Positions 1 through 6,479 of a stretch of DNA of 8,837 bases are shown piece by piece; within the stretch, counting starts at the first letter, position 1, and every line of letters starts with the position of its first letter. The stretch lies in the NCBI GenBank assembly GCA_002480935.1, contig DLDC01000121.1, positions 1 to 8,837 of the forward strand, read 5' to 3'. The notes under the pieces are model-generated. The model made no database searches, was not told where the DNA came from, and was given only the letters and a program-made list of their open reading frames with translations. Origin of the DNA: Prevotella sp. UBA7782 (GTDB lineage Bacteria > Bacteroidota > Bacteroidia > Bacteroidales > Bacteroidaceae). The translations under genes and the position numbers were made by a program.

Positions 1-12
1 AGTGTTGCGGAA

Positions 13-519
13 TTAAGGTTTATTACTTATTGGTTGTTCGTCACTAAAAGTATCGTCACCCTGCCATGCGCCGCCGGCCACATCGGCCCCGGCATCTGAA
101 ACCTTTCTGAACACCCACAGCTTCTGGCCGGGATAGTTGACGATGATGCCCACTGCCACACCCACTATCATCTTGACAATGATGTAATTGAAGCCCGAGA
201 GCTCGGTGAATAGCCACGTACCGGTGGAGTTGAGCAGGATGGAGAGTGCCCAAACACAAAGATAGCGCAGGGCAACATATTTCTTTTTACGGCCCGAATT
301 GCCGAACACATACTTCAGATTGATGCAGCAATTGGTCACTCCTCCCGACACGCAGCCCACGAGATTGGACAGGGCATAATAGATGCCCAGCCCTTCTGTG
401 AGCAGAATGGTTACGCCATAGTCTACGGCAGTGGCTACTACCGACGACATTTCGGCCTTGATGAAGAGCTTAAGCTCACGCCTCAGCTTGAGAAATTGAG
501 AATGATGCCTGCCACACAT
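13..519 (-). CDS. GtrA-family integral membrane protein
   Basis: The 168-residue protein has four hydrophobic segments (about residues 26-44, 48-66, 84-104 and 112-130) with short loops and ends its core with NYPGQKLWVF, the usual close of the GtrA fold. The family is thought to help move or use polyprenyl-linked sugars in the inner membrane; no substrate can be read here. The tail after residue 140 is hydrophilic and rich in Gly, Ala and Asp. I keep the start at 519 because the core homology already begins near residue 17; the internal Met24 (position 450) would cut into the first membrane segment. This start overlaps the end of pgpA by 37 bp in another frame, and no Shine-Dalgarno is visible, so translation is probably coupled to pgpA. 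The stop is TAA at 13-15, and no terminator is seen before the window edge, so the operon may continue. Family call is firm; role is not. Confidence 0.85.
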   Translation of the reverse strand: MCGRHHSQFLKLRRELKLFIKAEMSSVVATAVDYGVTILLTEGLGIYYALSNLVGCVSGGVTNCCINLKYVFGNSGRKKKYVALRYLCVWALSILLNSTGTWLFTELSGFNYIIVKMIVGVAVGIIVNYPGQKLWVFRKVSDAGADVAGGAWQGDDTFSDEQPISNKP

Positions 520-1001
520 AATACCAATAAAGCATAAAACCCGCCCAGCAAGTCATCGGCCATCACCCAAAAGGCGCCCTGACGTCGATCTAAATGCTTG
601 ATGCCAAGCGGCTTCACTATATCGAAAAAGCGGAAGAGCACGAGGGCAACCAGTCCTAATACTAGCTGCTGACCGGCTGTAAAGAGGGGCGCGGCCAATA
701 AGGCCATCCACATACCCACCATCTCATCTACCACAACACGGCTGGGATCGTCGCCCCAAAAAGGCTGTACCTTGGCTGTAGCCCAAGTGCCCACGAGCGT
801 GAAAAGCACCACGAGAACCAGCGTAAGCACCGTAAGCACGCCCACAGAAAGCCAATGCAACAAGACCAGCCAGATGAGCAAGGCCACCACAGAACCTGCT
901 GTTCCGGGGCCATAGGGAAAGAAGCCACTGCCAAAACCGGTGGCTAGGAACATAGGAAAGAAGGGAGGGTTGATACCGGGGATATAATTCTTGTTGTTCA
1001 T
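483..1001 (-). CDS. pgpA: Phosphatidylglycerophosphatase A (PgpA family)
   Basis: The 172-residue length is normal for PgpA, an inner-membrane phosphatase that removes phosphate from phosphatidylglycerophosphate to give phosphatidylglycerol. Family motifs appear in order: a glycine-rich GFGSGFFPYGPGTAGS stretch (22-37), DDPSRVVVDEMVG (84-96) with paired acidic residues D92/E93, RFFDIVKP (124-131), and VMADDLLGG (146-154) with D149/D150. Hydrophobic helices lie around 38-70, 97-125 and 152-168. GGAGA sits just upstream of the ATG, a better ribosome site than most genes here have. The start overlaps the stop of a 60-codon small ORF (ATGA), and the 3' end overlaps the GtrA gene. In Bacteroidetes a PgpA-like protein is also proposed to dephosphorylate phosphatidylinositol-phosphate in the inositol-lipid locus, so the substrate may be that lipid. 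The sequence alone does not separate the two. Confidence 0.9.
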   Translation of the reverse strand: MNNKNYIPGINPPFFPMFLATGFGSGFFPYGPGTAGSVVALLIWLVLLHWLSVGVLTVLTLVLVVLFTLVGTWATAKVQPFWGDDPSRVVVDEMVGMWMALLAAPLFTAGQQLVLGLVALVLFRFFDIVKPLGIKHLDRRQGAFWVMADDLLGGFYALLVLCVAGIILNFSS

Positions 1002-1180
1002 GCTTCTCCGTATTGCTGATTAAAAATGACAGATACCCAACCACGCAGGGTGGACAGAAAAAAGCTAATACATAGCATCCGGCAAGGTATGTAGCCCTGC
1101 CGGTAGACCCAAATGCGTATACTGGAGGTGAGTTTGCTTAACTGAAAAGTGTACAGCTGCTCTGCTCTATTCATCATCAT
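998..1180 (-). CDS. Possible 60-residue small ORF in the pgpA leader
   Basis: This 60-codon frame opens with three consecutive ATG codons immediately after a -7 promoter element and ends in a TGA that overlaps the pgpA ATG (ATGA). The product would be moderately basic, with no motif I recognise and a weakly hydrophobic stretch near residues 31-54. If transcription starts where the promoter predicts (about 1181-1183), the message would be almost leaderless for this ORF. It could be a small protein, a leader peptide coupling translation into pgpA, or only a chance open frame in a structured 5' UTR. It also runs through a strong predicted RNA hairpin. Existence as a real gene is doubtful; the arrangement is the main argument for it. 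Confidence 0.25.
   Translation of the reverse strand: MMMNRAEQLYTFQLSKLTSSIRIWVYRQGYIPCRMLCISFFLSTLRGWVSVIFNQQYGEA
1079..1103 (-). promoter_or_regulatory. Strong hairpin in the pgpA leader RNA
   Basis: In the minus-strand RNA, CCGGCAGGG pairs with CCUUGCCGG across a 7-nt loop (CUACAUA). This gives nine continuous pairs, one of them G-U. On the other strand that pair becomes an A-C mismatch, so the fold favours the minus-strand transcript. About 16 nt further on there is a small GCUA/UAGC stem followed by six U (around 1055-1074), a weak terminator-like element. Possible attenuation or translation control is an inference. Confidence 0.35.
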
Positions 1181-1187
1181 GATGATG
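1172..1187. promoter_or_regulatory. 16-bp perfect palindrome at the predicted pgpA transcription start
   Basis: CATCATCATGATGATG is a perfect 16-bp inverted repeat lying directly downstream of the -7 element, across the predicted start site and the triple ATG. A dimeric regulator could bind there, but the palindrome also follows automatically from an ATC run meeting an ATG run, so it may have no function. Confidence 0.25.
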
Positions 1188-1195
1188 CAAAATTA
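1187..1195 (-). promoter_or_regulatory. Bacteroidetes-type -7 promoter element for pgpA-gtrA
   Basis: Read on the minus strand this is TAATTTTGC, an exact match to the Bacteroidetes -7 consensus TAnnTTTG with the common trailing C. I see no convincing TTTG -33 element at the expected distance (around 1214-1219). Transcription would start near 1181-1183, giving a leader of about 180 nt before pgpA. Confidence 0.5.
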
Positions 1196-1440
1196 CGAAG
1201 AATATCCAAATCACATGCTAATCTGTGCTTATATTTTTAAGTATTTACCGAAAAAGGGCGTAAAAAGAACAATTTACGGAACTAAAAGTACACTTAAGGA
1301 CAACATAAAGCGATCAGAAGGCGATAAGGAAATACTTTTTTTGCACAACTGCATACATCATCTCAGCAACTCGCACGGGTCATTTGAAAAGACAAGCGAC
1401 AGACCGTGCCCGCCTGCTTATACCTTGAAAACGTTGTAAC
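1196..1440. other. Non-coding gap between the glycosyltransferase terminator and the pgpA promoter
   Basis: This AT-rich stretch separates the terminator of the upstream gene from the pgpA promoter. A plus-strand frame of 96 codons (1149-1439, GTG start) crosses it, but it has no recognisable motif or ribosome site and would be the only plus-strand gene in the window. I see no RNA gene, repeat or further promoter that I can support. Confidence 0.6.
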
Positions 1441-1460
1441 AAAAAGGCAGGCAGCCTGCC
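1441..1460 (-). terminator. Intrinsic terminator of the PF13528-type glycosyltransferase gene
   Basis: In the minus-strand transcript GGCAGG pairs with CCTGCC across a 3-nt loop (stem 1446-1460) and is followed at once by five U (1445-1441). It lies 67 nt beyond the stop codon at 1528. No T run follows on the plus strand, so it acts in one direction. Confidence 0.75.
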
Positions 1461-1527
1461 GTATAAGCCGTAAAGAAGCAGAAAAGAGACAGCCACACGC
1501 TGAGAAAGACAAGCGCAAGAGATGGGA

Positions 1528-2664
1528 TTACAATCTGAGCCAGTGAGAGACTGTGCCGTCGGGCATACCGCTCACGGCATGAGTGCCGGCCTCATAAGCA
1601 CACTCCAGCAAGGCGATGATGCGCACGGAAGAACAGTTCTCCCACATTCTGAAGTCTACATCTTCTGAATAGGTGTTGGCAAAACGCAACAACTTATCGA
1701 GGTCAAACTGCTCAGCGGCTACGCCGGCACCCTCGCACTCAGCGTCGAAGGCATTGCACTCCTGCTCTATATGTACGGGAACCATGAGGGCGGGCTTGCC
1801 CATATACAGCGCCTCACACACCGACTCGAAGCCTGCCGTAGTGGCATAAGCCTTGCAGTTGGCCAGTGAGTGGAGGAAAGCCTCATCGTCTATGAGGTGG
1901 AAAGACAAGGTATCATCTATCTTGGTTACCGTGTCGGCTCCCTTCTTATCCCAGAAGAAGCGCAGCTTCACGCTGGGGTGTGCCTGATGCCATGCCATGA
2001 CTTGTGTGGCGAAACCCGCATTGAGCATGTAGCCTGTGATGTAATCGCCATGGTGGCGGGGAGCATCAAGCACCTCCTGCCTGAGCAAGGGAGGCACCAC
2101 AGAGAGCTTTTCGCCGGCACAGTCGGCATAAGGCCGCATGGAAAGAGCCAGCACCTTGGTAGCTGCAAGGCAGGTGAGGCGCGTGTAACGACACAACCAC
2201 CGGCGGCTGTAAGAATGAGCTTGAGGAAACCGGAAATCGGGATGCAGGAAGAGATATTGATGGGCTATGCACACCTGAGGCACGTTTGGACGAAGCAGAT
2301 AGAACGTCATGCCACACAATATCTCATAAAAATTGACCACTATATCGGCTCCGCTCTCCTGTATGCTACGGTATATCTTACGAATGCCATAAAGGTATTT
2401 GGGGGTGCGCAACAAGTTATAGAACGCCGTGCGCACATGAGCTATGTGACAATTATTGGACGATGGGATAAAGTTAAGGCTTTGGAACGTTTCGACAGGC
2501 GCCTTTACCTTACGCAAGAAGAAATCGGGGAACTGGCGCGCTCGGCTCTTTCCTACAAGTATTTTCACTACTTCATGACCATTCTCACGCAACATTCGCT
2601 CTAATGTCAGGGCCTGCGTGAGATGGCCTCTGCCCTCACCCTGAACTACAAACATCACTTTCAT
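1528..2664 (-). CDS. Glycosyltransferase, GT-B fold, MurG-like/PF13528 type
   Basis: The 378-residue protein starts MKVMFVVQGEGRGHLTQA, the classic N-terminal GxGRGH loop of MurG-like and PF13528 (MJ1255-like) glycosyltransferases. The C-terminal half carries the donor-site pattern TTAGFESVCEALYMGKPALMVP (275-296) followed by an HIEQECNA stretch (298-305), where related enzymes bind the nucleotide of a UDP-sugar. There is no signal peptide or membrane helix, so it is probably cytosolic or peripheral at the inner membrane. I chose the ATG at 2664, because the 15 extra residues of the longer frame from 2709 (Pro/Arg-rich) precede a canonical GT-B first strand. No Shine-Dalgarno is seen. It stands alone, with a candidate promoter and its own terminator. 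Fold and general activity are well supported; donor and acceptor sugars are unknown. A glycolipid or cell-envelope acceptor is only a guess from its relatives. Confidence 0.85.
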   Translation of the reverse strand: MKVMFVVQGEGRGHLTQALTLERMLRENGHEVVKILVGKSRARQFPDFFLRKVKAPVETFQSLNFIPSSNNCHIAHVRTAFYNLLRTPKYLYGIRKIYRSIQESGADIVVNFYEILCGMTFYLLRPNVPQVCIAHQYLFLHPDFRFPQAHSYSRRWLCRYTRLTCLAATKVLALSMRPYADCAGEKLSVVPPLLRQEVLDAPRHHGDYITGYMLNAGFATQVMAWHQAHPSVKLRFFWDKKGADTVTKIDDTLSFHLIDDEAFLHSLANCKAYATTAGFESVCEALYMGKPALMVPVHIEQECNAFDAECEGAGVAAEQFDLDKLLRFANTYSEDVDFRMWENCSSVRIIALLECAYEAGTHAVSGMPDGTVSHWLRL

Positions 2665-2734
2665 ACGCAATATATTAGGCCGCCGCCGATGAGTTGGGCA
2701 TTGCGGCACGAGTTAATTCACGTTAGCAAAGGTC

Positions 2735-2743
2735 GCAAAGTAT
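2735..2743 (-). promoter_or_regulatory. Candidate -7 promoter element for the PF13528-type glycosyltransferase
   Basis: Minus-strand reading ATACTTTGC is close to TAnnTTTG, but the leading TA is shifted or altered. A second partial match, GACCTTTGC, lies just downstream (about 2726-2734). Either would give a 5' UTR of about 55-70 nt to the ATG at 2664. No clear -33 box. Confidence 0.3.
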
Positions 2744-2878
2744 TGTTTCTTTTTCAATGCAACGATATGACATAAGTATGAAATCATGCAATGAAAACCA
2801 ATTTATCCCTTCTCTGGGGTGCTCATTACCGTCTTTTATGGCATTGAGATGCGGATAGGGTGGCAAAAGGAAAGGCAT

Positions 2879-2907
2879 AAAAAAGGCTGCCCGCTATGTG
2901 GCAGCCT
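2879..2907 (-). terminator. Intrinsic terminator of the exported modular protein gene
   Basis: In the minus-strand RNA, AGGCTGCC pairs with GGCAGCCT (8 bp, perfect) across an 8-nt loop, followed by six U (2884-2879; the last A of the stem belongs to the same run). It begins 28 nt after the stop codon at 2936. Confidence 0.85.
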
Positions 2908-2935
2908 CTTGGATATAGATGAAAAGTTGAGTTGA

Positions 2936-4747
2936 TTACTTGTTATAGAACTTCTTTCCGTTGCTGATTACAACACCCTTGTAAGCAGCTGATACGCGCT
3001 GGCCTGCAAGATTGTAGAGCACATTGTCTGCTTTGGCAGCATTGGCCTTGATGTCATTGATGCCAGTAACAACGGTGAGCTTGATAGGACGTATCTCTAC
3101 AGCCTTATTATAAGCACCGTTTACAACAGCCTCCAGACTGTACTTGGTGTCTGCCTGAGCATCCTTCACTACATCAGTGTTGCCATAAATCTGAACCTTG
3201 TTGCCTTCAGCATCGTTGATGTAATAGTTGGTGTACTTACCAGATACCTCTGATGTAATAGTACCCTCAACCACGATATAGTCTGCCTTGTGGTTAACGA
3301 TCTCGGCAACAGTGCACTTAACAGGATCAACGCCGGTAGAGTCGCCCGTCACAGCCAGGTTGTCGGCATTGGTATCGTCATTTTTAAGGAAGTTAGGAAT
3401 AAGTCCGCCCTTAAGCGTGAAGTTGCCCTTCACTGAGCCATTGAGTGTCTGACCCTGCTTCATAGCAATGCCCAGACCTTGCAGGATAATGGCCTTGCCA
3501 CCTTCACGAACGTATGCGTAGTCGCCATCTACATAAGCAACAGTAGCATTAGTGAACTTCAGGTTTACATAATTCTTTTCAGCTGTGAAAGCATTAGCCT
3601 CAGCTACAGTAGCATCGGTGTACTCCTTAACAACAGCAACCTTGCCGTGATAAGTGAGGTAGCAACCTTTGTCTAACTCAGGAGTGCCTTTAAAGCTCGT
3701 CAGTTTGCCACGAACGATAACAGTGTCGCCCAATGCGAGCTGGTCGAGTGAAGTAAATCTTGCCTTGTTCAGATCATAGCAAGCGTATGCCTCAAGCTCT
3801 GAAGCAGCCTGACCATCGTCAGAGATGTAGAAAGTAAGGTTGCCATACGTGCTGAGTTTGGTATTCTGGCTTGACTTATATGTGCTGACAATACCCTTAA
3901 CCTCAACTGTGTCTGTAGGGATGTTGCCACCGTTGATGAGTTGGAGAGCCTCAGCCACGGTATAGGTCTTAGCTGTAACAGCCTTTACAAACTCTTTAGT
4001 TGCAACAGAGCTCTGCTTATCACCTACATAAGCGATAGCCTTTACGGTTGTTGTAGCATCAAGTGTGAAAGGCGCTGTGTACTGTGTAGCACGGTCGTCA
4101 GGGTCTTGTCCGTCTGTGGTATAGTAAATAGTAGAGTTCTCAGGGCCTGAAATCGTAACCGTGGTTGACTCTTTAAACGGTGTCTCACCGCTGATGGTGG
4201 GAGCTGCTACAGTCTCGCCTGGCTGAGAACCACTAGCAGGAATCAACTCTATACTCTTAACATAAACTGCATTAGCACCAGAAGAAGCTATAGTAAAAGA
4301 AGCAGAAGAACTAGTGGTCGTTAGCTCAGCAACCTTAGTTTGAGCCCTCTCACCTTCTCCGGAATCTTCGACAGTAGCATTCAAATCACCAATAGACAAC
4401 TTAATTCCATGGCTATAAGTGCCAAATGTAACCTTTAAGGTATATCCTCCCTCACAATTTACTGTTGGAGAAACCAACTTTCCGGTGGTCTTCTTCATCT
4501 GAAGAACCTTTGCAGAAGAATTATACATACAATCTTTCTTGGTCCAGCCAGTATATGTATTGCCATCACTTCCAGGTAGACCAGATTGTATTGCAGCAGC
4601 ATAAGAACTGCCAATACCTTTAAAATCAGTAAAGGTTACTGTGCCAGAAGTTGAGCTGAGCTCAATAACTGACTTCTCCTCAGCCTGAGCTTGAATACCC
4701 AATAATCCAAGAACAAGCAATAATGAGTAGCGTAAAATTTTGTTCAT
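2936..4747 (-). CDS. Exported modular protein with chitobiase-C-like and three OB-like domains
   Basis: The 603-residue protein begins with a clear signal peptide (MNKILRYSLLLVLGLLG, likely cleaved after AQA at residue 22). No lipobox cysteine follows. Residues 30-170 form a beta-rich domain resembling a jelly-roll/carbohydrate-binding domain. Residues 182-253 match the chitobiase/hexosaminidase C-terminal-like fold (PF13290), with its IYYTTDGQDPDD core at 207-218. Three OB-like modules follow, each opening with T-V-A-E (263, 380, 479). The end (561-603: GINDI, YNLAGQRV, KGVVISNGKKFYNK) is a common Prevotella tail that resembles a shortened type IX sorting domain. I see no catalytic motif, so binding or a structural role outside the inner membrane is likely. 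The gene has its own -7 element and terminator and is not in an operon with its neighbours. Its 5' third is noticeably more AT-rich. Specific function unknown. Confidence 0.85.
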   Translation of the reverse strand: MNKILRYSLLLVLGLLGIQAQAEEKSVIELSSTSGTVTFTDFKGIGSSYAAAIQSGLPGSDGNTYTGWTKKDCMYNSSAKVLQMKKTTGKLVSPTVNCEGGYTLKVTFGTYSHGIKLSIGDLNATVEDSGEGERAQTKVAELTTTSSSASFTIASSGANAVYVKSIELIPASGSQPGETVAAPTISGETPFKESTTVTISGPENSTIYYTTDGQDPDDRATQYTAPFTLDATTTVKAIAYVGDKQSSVATKEFVKAVTAKTYTVAEALQLINGGNIPTDTVEVKGIVSTYKSSQNTKLSTYGNLTFYISDDGQAASELEAYACYDLNKARFTSLDQLALGDTVIVRGKLTSFKGTPELDKGCYLTYHGKVAVVKEYTDATVAEANAFTAEKNYVNLKFTNATVAYVDGDYAYVREGGKAIILQGLGIAMKQGQTLNGSVKGNFTLKGGLIPNFLKNDDTNADNLAVTGDSTGVDPVKCTVAEIVNHKADYIVVEGTITSEVSGKYTNYYINDAEGNKVQIYGNTDVVKDAQADTKYSLEAVVNGAYNKAVEIRPIKLTVVTGINDIKANAAKADNVLYNLAGQRVSAAYKGVVISNGKKFYNK

Positions 4748-4796
4748 ATGATAAATATTTAAGTTAATAAATCTCTTTTAGCCAAAACTTCGATTA

Positions 4797-4804
4797 CAAA
4801 GTTA
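4797..4804 (-). promoter_or_regulatory. Bacteroidetes-type -7 element for the exported modular protein
   Basis: Minus-strand reading TAACTTTG matches TAnnTTTG exactly. Transcription would start near 4790, giving an AT-rich leader of about 45 nt with no Shine-Dalgarno before the ATG at 4747. The expected -33 position holds only a weak TTATC-like sequence. Confidence 0.5.
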
Positions 4805-4949
4805 GATATATTTATCGTATTCAGATAAGATTAGCGGTTAAAAAAACGTAAAGGTTTGACTACAAACATGTTAAAAAAGCCGACGGACGAATGAGTTGTG
4901 TTATCAAAAACCACATAAATGTTAACAGAAACGTACTGAACAAAGCCAT

Positions 4950-5002
4950 AAAAAAGAAGATTGAAAGACAGTTGCGTCCTAAAGCGACAGTCTTTCAATC
5001 TT
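4950..5002 (-). terminator. Strong intrinsic terminator closing the glycogen operon
   Basis: A perfect 13-bp stem (AAGATTGAAAGAC with GTCTTTCAATCTT, 5002-4990 and 4969-4957) encloses a 20-nt loop. In the minus-strand RNA it is followed by C and six U (4956-4950). It lies 30 nt past the GH57 stop codon at 5032. No T run follows on the plus strand. Confidence 0.85.
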
Positions 5003-5031
5003 GATATATCTCAATAAATTGTCAGGCAGAA

Positions 5032-6441
5032 TTACTTAGAAGAGGCTTCTGGCTTGCTCTTCTTGGCAGTTTTAGTTGCCGCAGACGACTTTCTGGTGTG
5101 TGAAGGTGCCTTTTCTTTCTTTTCGAGCAGCTCGTTCTCCTCTGCTTCTATCTTGCTTATCTTTGCCTGCAGACGTTCTATTTCCTTATCTTTCATCTCT
5201 ATCTCATCACCTTGGTTCTTGATAGTGGTGAGCAAGGAGTTCAGCTCGTCATTGTCGATATCGTCAGGATAGAGCGAGTTGACACGGCTCATGAAGTCGC
5301 CCAGAATATTCATGTAATTGGTGAAGGCATCAAACGGACTGCTGTAAATGCCTCTGTCAAGTCCCACATTAGACGGTTTGGTGGTCATAAAGCGGAAGTT
5401 GTTGCTGGCTTGCAGGTAATCCCAGTCTTGGTTGATGCGCGGATCGTTGGCTATTCTGACGCGGTCGGCGATGGAATAGAGCTTGTTGAAGGCTTCTCTC
5501 TGCATGGGGTTACCCAGCCAACAGCTCACATCACGCTCCTCATCTACCCAACTCAGAGTGTCGGGCACGTCCAGTTCGCCTACACTCTTCATTTTCTTGC
5601 ATATCTCAGTAGGTGTAGAGAAGGTGATGCCACGTGCCTTAGCACAGTCGGGTATGGCATGCAGGAAGTCGAGAATGTTGCTTGACAGCGGCTGTGCAAT
5701 GCCCAAAGCAGACAACTCCATGAATATGTTGATGATCTGTTCTTCGGGTGGCGTCGCGGCAATCTCGTCGCAGTAGGTGTCGGCAAAGAGCGGATAGCCC
5801 TCCCAATTGCTGTTGTTGAAGCGCAGGGACACATCATCGCTCAACCCCACATCACGCAACAGAAGTTTCAGCTTGGGTGCCAACGCACAGTGATAAACAT
5901 AATGTGGCGACTTCCAACCCAGCACATGCTTGGCTCCTTCGGTGAGCATACCCTTGAAACCCATCTGTGAAGCTTGCAATCCAATGTCATCTGAATAGAT
6001 GAGAGAGGAGTTGCGAAGCACCTGGGGCTTCTGTCCGAAGTACTCATATATCTTAGCTGCCTGCCTTTTCACCTCATTGGCAAAGCTCTCTTCGTTTACC
6101 AGTGAGGCTAAGCCATGCGAATAAGGCTCGGCAAGAAACTCCACTCCGCCCGTTTCATTCAGCTCTTGTAGTTTCTCAAGTACTTGCGGCGCATGTATCT
6201 CCAGCTGTTCCATACCCACCCCGGAGAGCGAGAAGGCTACCTTGAAATAGCCCTTATGGGTGCGGAGCATGTCCAAAAGGGTGTTGAGAGCAGGCATATA
6301 CGAGCGCTCCGCTATATCGCTGATGCTCCTCTCATTCTCAAAATCATCATAATAATAGTGGTCTGTGCCAATATCAAAGAAGCGGTAACGCTTGAGATGT
6401 ATGATTTGGTGTATCTCAAAGTATAAGCAAATTGTTTTCAT
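5032..6441 (-). CDS. GH57 alpha-amylase-like protein with coiled-coil and basic tail
   Basis: The 469-residue protein (start at 6441: MKTICLYFEIHQ, the normal GH57 opening; the longer frame from 6540 would overlap the upstream gene and adds unrelated sequence) has the GH57 barrel up to about residue 390. Visible landmarks are EIHQ (9-12), GGVEFLAEPYSHG (98-110) and GMLTEGAKHVLGW (164-176), where E168 fits the nucleophile position, then SLRFNNSNWEGYPL (205-218) and GITFSTPTEI (271-280). The family hydrolyses or transfers alpha-1,4-glucans; here the substrate would be intracellular glycogen, since there is no signal peptide. The usual DYETFGEH-like stretch reads MELSALGIAQ (241-250), so activity is uncertain. 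Residues about 398-443 form a charged coiled coil, and 444-469 are a Lys/Ser/Ala-rich tail. It sits 38 bp after the glycosyltransferase gene, without a Shine-Dalgarno, and is the last gene before a terminator. The same gene order is known in Bacteroides. Confidence 0.85.
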   Translation of the reverse strand: MKTICLYFEIHQIIHLKRYRFFDIGTDHYYYDDFENERSISDIAERSYMPALNTLLDMLRTHKGYFKVAFSLSGVGMEQLEIHAPQVLEKLQELNETGGVEFLAEPYSHGLASLVNEESFANEVKRQAAKIYEYFGQKPQVLRNSSLIYSDDIGLQASQMGFKGMLTEGAKHVLGWKSPHYVYHCALAPKLKLLLRDVGLSDDVSLRFNNSNWEGYPLFADTYCDEIAATPPEEQIINIFMELSALGIAQPLSSNILDFLHAIPDCAKARGITFSTPTEICKKMKSVGELDVPDTLSWVDEERDVSCWLGNPMQREAFNKLYSIADRVRIANDPRINQDWDYLQASNNFRFMTTKPSNVGLDRGIYSSPFDAFTNYMNILGDFMSRVNSLYPDDIDNDELNSLLTTIKNQGDEIEMKDKEIERLQAKISKIEAEENELLEKKEKAPSHTRKSSAATKTAKKSKPEASSK

Positions 6442-6479
6442 TTTTTGACGGTTGATTGTTCTGTTAAAGTATTTATTGT

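Noticed and set aside
1079..1103. Leader hairpin as an intrinsic terminator
   Set aside because: No U run follows directly; the U6 run comes after a separate weak 4-bp stem, so I call it leader structure rather than a terminator.
1149..1439. 96-codon plus-strand frame in the gap upstream of pgpA
   Set aside because: GTG start, no ribosome site at a proper distance, no domain. It ends just before a terminator that works only on the other strand. Conservation data could revive it.
1870..2604. 244-codon plus-strand open frame opposite the PF13528-type glycosyltransferase
   Set aside because: It is fully antisense to a gene with clear GT-B motifs, shows no motif of its own, and would be one of the only plus-strand genes in the window.
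2665..2709. Longer start for the PF13528-type glycosyltransferase at 2709
   Set aside because: The 15 extra residues are Pro/Arg-rich and precede the first beta strand that normally begins this fold.
5212..5685. 157-codon plus-strand open frame opposite the GH57 gene
   Set aside because: No recognisable domain; explained by the codon pattern of the sense gene.
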